A stretch of DNA of 45,111 bases, from assembly GCA_012838545.1 (NCBI GenBank), contig DUPC01000059.1, positions 1 through 45,111 of the forward strand, read 5' to 3'. The notes beneath the pieces are model-generated. The model saw only the letters and a list, made by a program, of their open reading frames with translations. It was not told the origin of the DNA and ran no database searches. Below, one piece after another: positions 8,301 through 17,699 of this stretch. Each line of letters opens with the position of its first letter. Position 1 is the stretch's first letter. The position numbers were made by a program, and so were the translations under genes. Source of the stretch: Acholeplasmataceae bacterium (GTDB lineage Bacteria > Bacillota_I > Bacilli_A > ML615J-28 > CAG-313).

Positions 8301-10349
8301 ATGAAGAAAATATTGATTATTCTCTTTACTTGTTTCTTTTTGTCAATTCCGCTTCAAACAAATGCTTCGGACAATGGGGTTGCCTACCGCACCTGGACAA
8401 CAAATAACCAAGGCGAAATCGTCCCTACCCAGGATGCGTATTTGCCGAACCGAATTATCTATACCATCAATGTCACAAACAGTGATACAAACGGCTTTTC
8501 CAAAGCGGAAGATATATATTACGAACCACAAAACAAATTGTTTTATTTAGCTGATACGGGAAACAAACGAATCCTGGTATTTGATAAAACTTTAAAAAAT
8601 GCTTACCAAATTGGCGAAGGTATTCTTCAGAAACCGGAAGGCGTATTTGCTACCGGTGACGGATTGGTATATGCAGCTGATTATGATGCCCAAAAGGTCT
8701 TTATATTTGATTCCTCCGGAAGCCTCTTGCAAGAGTTCGGAAAACCGGATCATCCGTTGTTTGGCACCCAAACAATCTTTCGGCCCTCGAAGATTGTGGT
8801 TGACGACGTGGGAACCATGTATATTGTGGATGCAGGGAACGCAAACGGACTTGTCCAAATCACCAGCGAAGGGGCATTTTTGGGTTATTTCGGGTCAAAC
8901 TACATTACGCCAAGTTTCTCTTATGTAATAAGATTTATGTTTTCCACCAAAGCCCAAAAAGCCAAAATGGTTCGTTCTCCGATTGCCCCGACCAATTTGG
9001 CAATCAACCAAGACGGACTTATCAACACCGTTACTCGAGGGTTAAGCGGTAATGCTTTAAAGAAATTGAATATTGCAGGAAACAATTTGTTCCCGGATAC
9101 GATGTCTGACCAAAACGATTTCAACGACTGTTTTGTCGGAAAAATCGGTAATATTTATACAATCTCCGAAAACGGATATATATACGAATACGATTCGGAA
9201 GGAAATCTTTTGTTTGCTTTTGGGGGAAAAGACCCAACGGGCAAATATATCGGTCTGTTTGCCAATCCAAGGTCGCTTGTTGTGGACGAAAACTTTCGGA
9301 TATATGCCATCGACCATTTAAACCAACAAGACTATCTTCAGGTGTTTGAACCGACAGAGTTTGCCGATTTGGTTCATACCTCGATTTACTATTATCAAGA
9401 AGGTTTGTACAGCGAAAGCAGAGTTCCGTGGGAACAAGTCTTGCAACGCAACAATATGTTTGACCTTGCCCATAACGGACTTGGAAATGCATATTTGCGG
9501 GAATCCAAGTACGAAGAGGCCTTATACCATTTCCGTTTGGCGGGAAATACAGTTGGGTATTCCGAAGCGTTTTGGGAAATACGCAATAATTGGATTATGA
9601 CTTACGGAACATATATCTTTATCGGTATTTTGGCCGTAGCTTTGTTTTTGTTTATTGGAAGAAAAACCGCTTTATTGGCCTACGTATCAACAAAATGGCA
9701 TCAATTAATCGAAAAAGCAAAAAAAGTCAAAATTATTGATGGAGTGTTATATATCGGAACATTCATTAAGCATCCGATTAACGGCTTTTATGAAGTCAAA
9801 AAGCATCAGAAAATGTCTGTTTTGGCTGCGACAATACTTTACTTCATCTTCTATATTGAAATGGTATTAGGCAATGTTTATACCGGATTTATCTTTAATC
9901 CTCAAGACGTCGAAACCATTTCGATTGTGAAAATCCTCTTCTTGTCGGTCATGCCGATTTTCCTTGGGGTAATCTGCAACTATTTGATCAGTTCGATTAC
10001 CGAAGGGTGCGGAAGATTCAAAGACGTATACATCGCAACGATTTGCTCTTTTGCGCCAATTATTTTGTTTTATCCTTTTATCATTATCCTTTCGAACATT
10101 TTGACTTTAAACGAACAGTTTATTTATCAAGCCTTAAAAGTATTTCTTTGGTCGTGGTCGTTCTTATTGATATATATCATGATTAAAGAAGTTCAGGAAC
10201 TGAGTTTCCGAGAAAACCACAAAAATATCCTCATAACTTTAATTACAATGATACTGTTTGTTGCATTTGGATTTTTGCTTTATATGTTGGGGGCGCAAGT
10301 GGTAAACTTTGTCAAAGAAGTGGTAATCGAGGTGTTAAGCAATGGCTAA
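8301..10349 (+). CDS. NHL-propeller / TPR / Yip1-domain membrane protein
   Basis: About 682 residues. A cleavable signal peptide (1-21, ending Thr-Asn-Ala) leads to an extracytoplasmic NHL beta-propeller (about 40-340; repeats such as Tyr-Leu-Ala-Asp-Thr-Gly-Asn-Lys-Arg-Ile). A TPR-like helical pair follows (about 350-420, with Gly-Leu-Gly-Asn-Ala-Tyr-Leu), then a transmembrane segment near 437-455 and a Yip1-like domain with about five membrane helices to the end. ATG 8301 is chosen because TAGGTGATG acts as its ribosome site; an in-frame GTG (8292) and ATG (8295) lie within it. It overlaps the DUF5696-like gene by 8 bases, implying coupled translation. The propeller outside plus Yip1 helices suggests a membrane complex component or a glycan sensor. 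I recall Yip1 and DUF5696 genes as neighbours in other Firmicutes sugar loci, but know of no defined function. Confidence 0.8.
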   Translation: MKKILIILFTCFFLSIPLQTNASDNGVAYRTWTTNNQGEIVPTQDAYLPNRIIYTINVTNSDTNGFSKAEDIYYEPQNKLFYLADTGNKRILVFDKTLKNAYQIGEGILQKPEGVFATGDGLVYAADYDAQKVFIFDSSGSLLQEFGKPDHPLFGTQTIFRPSKIVVDDVGTMYIVDAGNANGLVQITSEGAFLGYFGSNYITPSFSYVIRFMFSTKAQKAKMVRSPIAPTNLAINQDGLINTVTRGLSGNALKKLNIAGNNLFPDTMSDQNDFNDCFVGKIGNIYTISENGYIYEYDSEGNLLFAFGGKDPTGKYIGLFANPRSLVVDENFRIYAIDHLNQQDYLQVFEPTEFADLVHTSIYYYQEGLYSESRVPWEQVLQRNNMFDLAHNGLGNAYLRESKYEEALYHFRLAGNTVGYSEAFWEIRNNWIMTYGTYIFIGILAVALFLFIGRKTALLAYVSTKWHQLIEKAKKVKIIDGVLYIGTFIKHPINGFYEVKKHQKMSVLAATILYFIFYIEMVLGNVYTGFIFNPQDVETISIVKILFLSVMPIFLGVICNYLISSITEGCGRFKDVYIATICSFAPIILFYPFIIILSNILTLNEQFIYQALKVFLWSWSFLLIYIMIKEVQELSFRENHKNILITLITMILFVAFGFLLYMLGAQVVNFVKEVVIEVLSNG

Positions 10350-12672
10350 AAGAAAGAAACTGGTATTAATTGTTTTAGGGTTTAGTTTTTTGTCTTTGAC
10401 GGTTCTTTTAACCGTTAACGCCTTTAGCGCCAACCAAACAATTGTAAAAGCCCTCAATTCCAGCGATTACGATTCCGGTTATTATACTTCCAGCCGTTAC
10501 ACCAAAGTCGATGATTTAACGGTCAATCCTAAAAAAGGGGTAAAGTTAATTGAAACAATGGATGAGAAAGGAAACCTCGACCAATTGATTCATGAAAATG
10601 ACCGCTTTTTAATGTATTTCAACGATCGGTTAAATATTGTCAAACTAAAAAACAAAGAAAGCGGTTATGTTTGGAGCAGCGGCTTGGATGAAATTGATAA
10701 AAACGATGTATCGTCGCCTTATCACGCTTCGTTTCTTTCCAGCACCGTTGGTATAGGATATTTCTTCTACAACACAACCAACGAATCGTACGGCGATACG
10801 CAGTATTGTTTCATCAACCAAGCACGAATCAATAATGATTCCGACCTATATATTATCGAACCCAATACTTACGATGCTGAGGTAAACTCAACAATTACCT
10901 CAACCGGGGTAAAACTTGACATCAATGTCAAAAGATACCAGATCACTTTAAAAGTATATATCGATTTGCATGATAACGGTCTTGTTGTAAGGGTTCCCGA
11001 TTCCGAGATAACGGAAAACATCCATCTATTGTCGACTTTGCATTTGCTTCCGGCTTTTGGGGCAACCAAAGGAACGGAAGAACCGGGATATATGGTTATC
11101 CCCGACGGTAGCGGGGCGTTAATCCGTTACGGAGAGGTATCCCAAACCAGCCAAATTGCTTTGCGTTATTTTGGCGCTGATTTAGGAACTGGTTCCGCCA
11201 TAAAGAATATTTCCTTAAACCCGGAAAAAACGTTATCGGCTCCGATTTACGGTTTAATTAACGGAGTTAATCAACACGGATTGCTTACGATTTTGGAAAA
11301 GGGATCTGAGCAAGCGGAACTGTTTGTTTCTTTAAAAGGGACACTTAACATTAATTACAATTTCTTGACTCCGCGCTTCATCATGCGAAACAAATTCCTC
11401 CTTTACGGCGTCAACAGCACGGTGGAAAAGTACCGTTCCTGTGGGGATATTTCGGCAAACTATTGGTTGTTGGAAGAAAATGATTCCGATTACGTCGGTG
11501 TTGCCCGGGTTTATCAAAATTATTTGGTGGCGAATAATCAGTTGAAAAAAACTTCAAACGGAAACTATTCGGTAATGCTTGATGTTATTATGTCGGAAAC
11601 GGTCCCAGCCTTAATCGGCACCAAAAACATTACATTGACTTCGCTTGACGCATTGAAAACCATTTTAAACGAACTAAAAGAAAATGAAATTGATAATATC
11701 TTAATGGTTCTAAAGGGGTGGAACAAGAAAGGATTAAGTGGGGCGACGCCATATCAAATTAAATTCAACAAAAAAGTCGGTTCGAAATCCGAATTTAAAG
11801 GGTTTCTGACCGATTACGGTAGTCATGTATATTTATACAACGACTATCAGGTTGCTTATGATAAAGGTATCGCATCAAGCAGAACCGATGTTGCAAGAAC
11901 CATTCAAAGATTGAAAATGAATTATGTCGACGATGAAGCAGAACTATATCAAAATTATTCGCTGCTTTATCCAACTGCGTCCAAAGAGATTGCCAAGAGT
12001 AACCTGAAAAAGTACCAAAAACTAAAAATCAATAACCTCGCGATTGACGGTATTGGAACAAGACTTTATTCAACCTATTTAAATGGCGAGATCAATTCCC
12101 GCTTGGACAGCGCCAATGCCTATATCGAAATGATGAATGCTTTAAGCAAAGATTTACGGATTGGGTTATATGTTCCAAACAGTTATTTATGGCCTTATTT
12201 AAGCAGTTATTTTGGTATGAGTTTGTATAGCAATCACTATAGTCTTTATACGGACACGGTTCCTTTGATTCCGTACATTTTGAAAGGTTATGTTGACTAC
12301 TATGCCACCAGCATAAACTTTTATGCCAATTTGGAAGATCAAACATTAAGGTTATTGGATTATGGGGCATATCCGTCGTTTACAATAACAAATTCTCCTG
12401 CCCGTGATTTAAAATACACCAACAGCAATTCCTTGTTCTCCACCCGTTATTCGGATTGGAAAGGTACGATAATTGAATTATATTCGACATATCTGCTGGT
12501 TTATCAATTAATTGGCGACTCTAGCATTGTTAGAAGAAACGTGGTAAGTCCGGGAATTGTGGAAATCGAATATACCAACCAATTAAAACTAAGAATCAAT
12601 TATACGGAAAACACTTATTTAACAACACCTCCAAATGCTTTTGAAGTTTTAGCCAAGGAGGTGAAAGAATGA
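10342..12672 (+). CDS. DUF5696-like exported protein, possible glycosidase-like fold
   Basis: 776 residues with an N-terminal export or anchor segment (about 7-29, ending Asn-Ala-Phe-Ser-Ala). The motif Met-Val-Ile-Pro-Asp-Gly-Ser-Gly-Ala-Leu-Ile (about residue 250) is what I associate with the DUF5696 family. The first half is beta-rich (a super-sandwich-like domain); the second half (about 410-700) alternates strands and helices and carries acidic residues at strand ends (for example Leu-Ala-Ile-Asp-Gly-Ile-Gly), resembling a TIM barrel as in GH101-like or GH31-like enzymes. That structural guess is inference and no catalytic pair can be assigned by eye. The ATG overlaps the previous stop by 8 bases, and its own TGA overlaps the next ATG by 4 bases, so it is locked into translation with the membrane protein before it and the permease after it. 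Confidence 0.7.
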   Translation: MAKRKKLVLIVLGFSFLSLTVLLTVNAFSANQTIVKALNSSDYDSGYYTSSRYTKVDDLTVNPKKGVKLIETMDEKGNLDQLIHENDRFLMYFNDRLNIVKLKNKESGYVWSSGLDEIDKNDVSSPYHASFLSSTVGIGYFFYNTTNESYGDTQYCFINQARINNDSDLYIIEPNTYDAEVNSTITSTGVKLDINVKRYQITLKVYIDLHDNGLVVRVPDSEITENIHLLSTLHLLPAFGATKGTEEPGYMVIPDGSGALIRYGEVSQTSQIALRYFGADLGTGSAIKNISLNPEKTLSAPIYGLINGVNQHGLLTILEKGSEQAELFVSLKGTLNINYNFLTPRFIMRNKFLLYGVNSTVEKYRSCGDISANYWLLEENDSDYVGVARVYQNYLVANNQLKKTSNGNYSVMLDVIMSETVPALIGTKNITLTSLDALKTILNELKENEIDNILMVLKGWNKKGLSGATPYQIKFNKKVGSKSEFKGFLTDYGSHVYLYNDYQVAYDKGIASSRTDVARTIQRLKMNYVDDEAELYQNYSLLYPTASKEIAKSNLKKYQKLKINNLAIDGIGTRLYSTYLNGEINSRLDSANAYIEMMNALSKDLRIGLYVPNSYLWPYLSSYFGMSLYSNHYSLYTDTVPLIPYILKGYVDYYATSINFYANLEDQTLRLLDYGAYPSFTITNSPARDLKYTNSNSLFSTRYSDWKGTIIELYSTYLLVYQLIGDSSIVRRNVVSPGIVEIEYTNQLKLRINYTENTYLTTPPNAFEVLAKEVKE

Positions 12673-13559
12673 TGCAAAAGTTTAAACTAAAAAGAAAACA
12701 CCGGGAGTGGCTTAACGGTTATCTCTTTATTGGTTTATGGTTAATCGGTTTAATCGTGTTTACGGTTTTTCCTTTGATGCAAGCCATCTTTTATTCGTTC
12801 AACCACGCAACGTTTTATGCGGGGGACATCAAATTAGAATGGATTTGGTTTGATAACTTTCGCTACGCCTTTTTCGAAGATACGGTTTTTCCGTTAATCT
12901 TGGTTGATTACTTGGCGGAAATCATTATTGACGTTCCTTTTTCGATTACCGCCGCTTTGCTTTTAGCCATGCTTTTAAACCAAAAAATCAAACTTCGCGG
13001 TTTTTGGCGGGTAATCTTCTTCTTGCCAGTGGTTATATCCACGGGTCCGGTCATCAGCGAATTGATGGGCCAAGGCGCAACAAGCATCCCAATGCTTGCC
13101 AACAGTTCCTTCGTCCATTTCATGAACGAATACTTGCCAACATTTATCGCTCGTCCGGTTTCGCTTTTGTTTGAAAAATTGATTATCGTTCTGTGGTTTT
13201 CCGGAATTCAAATCCTCATCTTCTTAGCGGGATTGCAGCGTCTTGACAAGGCAATCTACGAAGCAGCTTCTATCGACGGAGCTTCGCCTTGGCAAACATT
13301 CTGGAAAATCACTTTACCGAGTATTAAACCCTTTATTCTGTTAAATGTCGTATATACCATTGTTTCGCTGTCGTTCTTCGATATGCCGACAAGGCCGGGC
13401 GAGCATACGATACTAAGTTATATCCGCGCCCAATCCTTTGAAATGGGCAGGAGAGGTTACGGTTATGGCTGTGCCTTGGGAATCATCTATCTAGTATTGA
13501 TTTTCCTACAAATAGGTATATACTTCTTGTTCCTAAAAGAAAGAAAGTCGAGGAGGTGA
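12669..13559 (+). CDS. ABC sugar permease, MalF/UgpA type (pair 2)
   Basis: About 296 residues with six hydrophobic segments and the EAA loop Tyr-Glu-Ala-Ala-Ser-Ile-Asp-Gly-Ala-Ser-Pro-Trp. It is the MalF half of a second CUT1 permease pair in the same operon. AAGGAGGTGAAAGA precedes the start; ATG 12669 overlaps the previous stop (ATGA), and an adjacent ATG at 12672 is equally possible. It differs clearly in sequence from the pair 1 protein, so this is not a recent tandem duplication. It is followed after 5 bases by its MalG-type partner. Confidence 0.9.
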   Translation: MMQKFKLKRKHREWLNGYLFIGLWLIGLIVFTVFPLMQAIFYSFNHATFYAGDIKLEWIWFDNFRYAFFEDTVFPLILVDYLAEIIIDVPFSITAALLLAMLLNQKIKLRGFWRVIFFLPVVISTGPVISELMGQGATSIPMLANSSFVHFMNEYLPTFIARPVSLLFEKLIIVLWFSGIQILIFLAGLQRLDKAIYEAASIDGASPWQTFWKITLPSIKPFILLNVVYTIVSLSFFDMPTRPGEHTILSYIRAQSFEMGRRGYGYGCALGIIYLVLIFLQIGIYFLFLKERKSRR

Positions 13560-13564
13560 AGTAA

Positions 13565-14515
13565 GTGGAAAACCTGTTAAATCGTCTTGTCAAAGCCAAA
13601 CAACAAATAAAGAAAGTTTTGTTTGGCATGAACTATTACAAAGGATTAATCTTTAAAATCGTAGTTTATGCGCTTTTGATAATATTTGGGTTTTTATATA
13701 TCTATCCTTTGTTGTTCATGATGATAACAAGTTTGAAAGGTCCGGAAGATTTAGTCGATACATCGATTAAATGGATTCCGAGGGAACTGGTTTTTGCCAA
13801 TTTTACTACCGCCATCCAAGAACTATCGTATTGGAAAGCTTTGTATAAATCGATTATTGTGGCTTTGGTGCCTTCTGTAATCAATACAGCGGTCGGTGCT
13901 TTATGTGCATACGGTTTTTCGCGCTTTCGCTTTCCCGGCAAAAAGTTTCTATTCGCAATTATGTTGATTACTTTTATCATTCCGAAACAGTTAATCAACA
14001 TTCCTCAATATACCTGGTATTATCGATTGGATATCGTGGGATCGCTATTTACCTATATTTTGCCTTCGACTTTTGGCCAAGGGCTTTATTCGGCAATTTA
14101 TATATTGGTTCTCTACAGCATGTTCAACTTAATACCAATTCAACTCGAAGAATCGGCCAAAATGGACGGGGCCTCAACCGTAACCATTTTTATCAAGGTG
14201 GCTTTGCCTTTGGTTATTCCGGGCATTATTACCGTTTTTCTTTTCAGTTTTGTGTGGTATTGGAACGATGCTTCCACTGCCGCACTGTATTTGGCCCAAC
14301 CGGGCAAAGACTACTGGGCAACTTTGCCGGTAATGCTTGAGAGATATCAAAACGCCATCTTCAGCATTACCCACGGAGGAGTCGGAGCCGTGCTTTACCA
14401 AGGCATCCGCATGGCCGGCACGCTCCTTTCCATCTTGCCTTTGTTGATTATTTACTTTTCGCTCCAACGCTACTTCGTGGAAAGCGTTGAAAGAACTGGA
14501 ATTGCAGGTGAATGA
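13565..14515 (+). CDS. ABC sugar permease, MalG/UgpE type (pair 2)
   Basis: 316 residues, six hydrophobic segments after a cytoplasmic N-terminus of about 35 residues. The EAA motif is a variant, Glu-Glu-Ser-Ala-Lys-Met-Asp-Gly-Ala-Ser, still followed by Leu-Pro-Leu-Val-Ile-Pro. The start is GTG at 13565 with AGGAGGTGAAGTAA upstream; no better ATG fits until residue 20. The C-terminus ends in Arg-Thr-Gly-Ile-Ala-Gly-Glu, a normal MalG-type tail. It pairs with the protein at 12669 and shares the operon with the GH3 enzyme that begins 3 bases after its stop. Confidence 0.9.
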   Translation: MENLLNRLVKAKQQIKKVLFGMNYYKGLIFKIVVYALLIIFGFLYIYPLLFMMITSLKGPEDLVDTSIKWIPRELVFANFTTAIQELSYWKALYKSIIVALVPSVINTAVGALCAYGFSRFRFPGKKFLFAIMLITFIIPKQLINIPQYTWYYRLDIVGSLFTYILPSTFGQGLYSAIYILVLYSMFNLIPIQLEESAKMDGASTVTIFIKVALPLVIPGIITVFLFSFVWYWNDASTAALYLAQPGKDYWATLPVMLERYQNAIFSITHGGVGAVLYQGIRMAGTLLSILPLLIIYFSLQRYFVESVERTGIAGE

Positions 14516-14518
14516 TAT

Positions 14519-16585
14519 ATGGTTGATTTATTGGCTTTGTTAAAAAAGATGACCGTAAAACAAAAAATCGGTCAATTGACTTTACTCGACTTTAAAAATC
14601 AAGCTAGACTCGAAGATATCAAAGAAGGAAGAGTGGGTGCTTTATTAAACATCGGTTTGGATCAGGACACCAACGAACTTCAGCGGATTTCCATGGAAGA
14701 ATCGGAGTTGAAAATCCCATTATTAATCGGCGATGACGTCATTCACGGTTTCCAAACGATATATCCGATTCCGATAGCGGAAAGTTGTTCCTGGAATTTG
14801 GATTTAATCGAGCGAAATACTCACTTTGCTAAACTTGAAGCATACAGCCACGGAATCAATTTAATCTTTGCCCCAATGGTTGATATCACGCACGATCCAA
14901 GATGGGGACGTATCATGGAAACCTGTGGAGAAGATCCGTATTTAACGAGTCAGATGGCAAAGGCCAAGGTGCGGGGAATTCAAAAAGCAGTTGACGGTAA
15001 AATTGTGGCTTCCTGTCCCAAACATTTTACCGGGTACGGCGCGGTTGAAGCGGGACTTGATTACAACACCACCGATTACTCGATCCACCGTTTGAAAAAT
15101 CTGTATCTCCCCCCTTTCAAATCTGCTCTTGATTCCGGCGCTTTAACAATTATGAGTGCTTTCACCACATTTAACGATCAACCGATAGCCTCAAGCAGAT
15201 TTTTATTTGAGGAAATACTTCGGAAAGAATGGGGTTTTGAAGGCGTATTGATTTCCGACTGGGCCCAAATCGAACAATTGATTCCTCACGGCGTTGCCAA
15301 GGATAAATATGAAGCAAGCTTAAAAGCCCTCAGCCTAGGCATTGATATCGACCTCGCTAGCAAAGTTTACTTAGAATTCTTGGAGAAGGTTATCGAAGAT
15401 AATCCTGACTTAGAAGAAAAACTTGACAGTGCGGTTTTAAGGGTGTTAAAACTTAAAGCCAAAATGGGCTTGTTTGATAATCCTTACACTAAAAAAGTAA
15501 TTAAGCCGCTTGGCGCTGACTTAAGGAAAATGGCAAAGGAAGCAGCCGATGAGGCAATTGTCTTGTTGAAAAACGATTCCGGTGTTTTGCCATTAACAAA
15601 TACAGAGGAAAAAATCTTGGTAATCGGTCCGTATGTAGATGATAAAGACGTTCATCTGGGTGCCTGGGCTTTCAAAGGCAATCCCAAAACATGCATATCG
15701 GTAAAAGAGGGCTTAGAAAAGACCTTTAAGAAAGCCGTGTTTTATGAAGTTAAGCCAAACGATTCAATTAATTATGATAAAATAAAAGAATTAAGTTTAG
15801 ACGTAAGTAAAATTATTGTTACGCTTGGCGAACCGCGTGACTATAGCGGGGAAAACCATAACCGTCAATTTTTAGATTTGCCTTTTAACCAAAACGAATT
15901 GGTTGATGCTTTGGCAACTTTTAATAAACCGATAATAGCCCTCGTGTTTTCCGGTCGTCCGCTCGCCATTACCGATTTAAACAAAAAAGCAGCAAGCATT
16001 CTTTGGTGTTGGCATTTAGGCGTAGAAGCCGGTAACAGCATTACAAGCGTATTAACGGGCGAAGTGAATCCAAGCGCTAAACTTACTCAAACTTTTCCCA
16101 AAACTTTAGGTCAGGTTCCGATTTATTATAACCGTTATCAAACCGGCCGACCCGAACTTTTAAGTTATGTGGACGGAAATTTGGAACCGCTTTACCCTTT
16201 TGGTTTCGGACTTCACTATGGCAACATCAAATATTCGCAAATGGAAGTTAAATATTCGGCTGATATCTTGCAATTAGTGGTAAAAGTTTTGTTGGAAAAC
16301 GAAAGCAATTACCCAATTTATGAAATCGTTCAAGTTTATTTAAGTTCAAAATACAATCAAAAATTAAGACCGGTGAAGGAGTTATGTGGTTTCAAGAAGG
16401 AAATGATAGAACCGGGTTGTCAAAAAACAGTTGAAATAAGCCTAGCTTTAGAAGAACATTTTGAAGACACAGAATTGATGAATGAATTAACGCTCGAAAT
16501 AATGGCGGGTCCGAACTCTCAAGAAGGATTAAAACAAACAGTACAAGTTAAAGGAGGGCAAGTATGGTTAATATCAAAGAGTTAG
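14519..16585 (+). CDS. GH3 family beta-glucosidase (cytoplasmic)
   Basis: 688 residues, no signal peptide, so it acts on imported sugar. The N-terminal GH3 barrel carries the substrate-site Asp-Pro-Arg-Trp-Gly-Arg, the Lys-His-Phe segment, and the nucleophile Asp247 in Ile-Ser-Asp-Trp. The alpha/beta sandwich domain (about 345-540) contains Ser-Gly-Glu-Asn-His-Asn-Arg, where Glu445 is the likely acid/base, as in BglX-type enzymes. An Fn3-like domain ends the protein. The reaction is retaining hydrolysis of a terminal beta-linked glucose (beta-xylosidase or N-acetylglucosaminidase less likely; no Lys-His-x-Gly-His NagZ-type dyad is seen). AGGTGA 7 bases ahead supports the ATG. The LacI-family gene starts inside its last 22 bases. 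It gives the best hint to the substrate of the whole operon: a beta-glucan or beta-glucoside oligosaccharide. Confidence 0.93.
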   Translation: MVDLLALLKKMTVKQKIGQLTLLDFKNQARLEDIKEGRVGALLNIGLDQDTNELQRISMEESELKIPLLIGDDVIHGFQTIYPIPIAESCSWNLDLIERNTHFAKLEAYSHGINLIFAPMVDITHDPRWGRIMETCGEDPYLTSQMAKAKVRGIQKAVDGKIVASCPKHFTGYGAVEAGLDYNTTDYSIHRLKNLYLPPFKSALDSGALTIMSAFTTFNDQPIASSRFLFEEILRKEWGFEGVLISDWAQIEQLIPHGVAKDKYEASLKALSLGIDIDLASKVYLEFLEKVIEDNPDLEEKLDSAVLRVLKLKAKMGLFDNPYTKKVIKPLGADLRKMAKEAADEAIVLLKNDSGVLPLTNTEEKILVIGPYVDDKDVHLGAWAFKGNPKTCISVKEGLEKTFKKAVFYEVKPNDSINYDKIKELSLDVSKIIVTLGEPRDYSGENHNRQFLDLPFNQNELVDALATFNKPIIALVFSGRPLAITDLNKKAASILWCWHLGVEAGNSITSVLTGEVNPSAKLTQTFPKTLGQVPIYYNRYQTGRPELLSYVDGNLEPLYPFGFGLHYGNIKYSQMEVKYSADILQLVVKVLLENESNYPIYEIVQVYLSSKYNQKLRPVKELCGFKKEMIEPGCQKTVEISLALEEHFEDTELMNELTLEIMAGPNSQEGLKQTVQVKGGQVWLISKS

Positions 16586-17586
16586 CCAAAGAGACGGGTT
16601 ATTCGGTTGCCACGGTATCCAAAGCCTTGAATGATTATCCCGATGTTTCTCCCAAAACCAAAAAGATAATTATGGCCAAAGCGAAGGAACTCGGTTATTT
16701 TCCGAATTCTTTTGGAAAGAACCTAGTTACCAAAAGGTCGTTCACCATCGGTGTTGTTTTTGAAGAACAATCCGGTGTGGGGTTATCCCATCCTTTCTTT
16801 GGCGAAGTATTAAGCATTATCAAAACTCACATTGAAATGCACGGTTACGATATGCTTTTGATGAGCAAGAAAATCGGTCCGTATGTTAGGTCATATATGG
16901 ATCACTGTTACCAAAAAGGGGTTGACGGCGTCATCGTCATCAGTGCTGATTTAGACAAAGAAAACTATAACCGGTTAATCGAAAGCAATTTGCCAATGAT
17001 CTTAATCGATTTTCAAAACAAAATCAAAAACACCATTTATACCAATAACTTCAAATCAACCTTTGATTCGGTGACCTATTTGGTTAATAAAGGTCATAAA
17101 AAAATCGGTTATATCCGCGGGGATTTGAACCGTTTTACCGGAAAAGAGCGTTATGCGGGGTTTCTTGCAGGTTGCAAACATTATGGGTTGCCTGTTACGG
17201 ATGATCTTATTTTTGACGGTCGCCAATACTTGTTTGACGAAGGGGAAAAAGTGGCAAGTCTTATCAAACAAATGCCTGAACCCCCAACCGCTATCCTTTG
17301 CGCCAGCGATACCTTGGCGATTGGTTTAATGAAAGGTTTGTTCAACCACGGCATTAGGGTTCCGGAAGATATCTCCATCATGGGATTTGACGATATCAGA
17401 ATGGCTGCGCAGATTTATCCTGCCTTAACCACGGTTGCCCAAGACAAACAAAGCATTGGGAAAAGCGCGGCGGAAAAATTAATCGACCAAATCACCAACC
17501 CTCACCAAAAGGTTGAGGCGATTATGGTCGACGGTATGATTATCGAACGTCAAACCGTTTTGGATTTAAATCAAAAAGTAAAATAA
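16564..17586 (+). CDS. LacI-family transcriptional regulator
   Basis: 340 residues with an N-terminal LacI helix-turn-helix (residues 2-25: Ile-Lys-Glu-Leu-Ala-Lys-Glu-Thr-Gly-Tyr-Ser-Val-Ala-Thr-Val-Ser-Lys), the hinge helix near 48-58, and a periplasmic-binding-protein-like effector domain from about 60 on, with Ile-Met-Gly-Phe-Asp-Asp-Ile typical of the family. It is the last gene of the operon, starts within the GH3 gene with AAAGGAGGGCA as its ribosome site, and is followed by a strong terminator. It should repress or activate this operon in response to an imported sugar; its operator would be upstream of the window. It might also control the operon at 30746, whose promoter holds a LacI-type palindrome, but that is inference. 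Confidence 0.93.
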   Translation: MVNIKELAKETGYSVATVSKALNDYPDVSPKTKKIIMAKAKELGYFPNSFGKNLVTKRSFTIGVVFEEQSGVGLSHPFFGEVLSIIKTHIEMHGYDMLLMSKKIGPYVRSYMDHCYQKGVDGVIVISADLDKENYNRLIESNLPMILIDFQNKIKNTIYTNNFKSTFDSVTYLVNKGHKKIGYIRGDLNRFTGKERYAGFLAGCKHYGLPVTDDLIFDGRQYLFDEGEKVASLIKQMPEPPTAILCASDTLAIGLMKGLFNHGIRVPEDISIMGFDDIRMAAQIYPALTTVAQDKQSIGKSAAEKLIDQITNPHQKVEAIMVDGMIIERQTVLDLNQKVK

Positions 17587-17593
17587 TTTAAAC

Positions 17594-17622
17594 AAAAAAG
17601 GTTTCCTCGCGAAACCTTTTTT
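17594..17622 (+). terminator. Rho-independent terminator closing the first sugar operon
   Basis: A 12-bp perfect stem, 17594-17605 (A-run then GGTTTC) against 17611-17622 (GAAACC then T-run), with a 5-base loop. It lies 8 bases after the LacI gene stop. Confidence 0.93.
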
Positions 17623-17632
17623 ACTTTTATTA

Positions 17633-17661
17633 TTGCAATATTAAGCCAAATGAGGTATAAT
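17633..17661 (+). promoter_or_regulatory. SigA-type promoter for SGNH lipoprotein gene
   Basis: TTGCAA (17633-17638) and a consensus TATAAT (17656-17661) are 17 bases apart, with the start codon 38 bases after the -10. A GTATA-N5-TATAC inverted repeat (17655-17669) overlaps the -10 and could be an operator, though its AT-rich sequence makes chance plausible. Confidence 0.8.
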
Positions 17662-17699
17662 GTCTATACAAGATAAAAAGACAACTTAAGGAGATTAAT

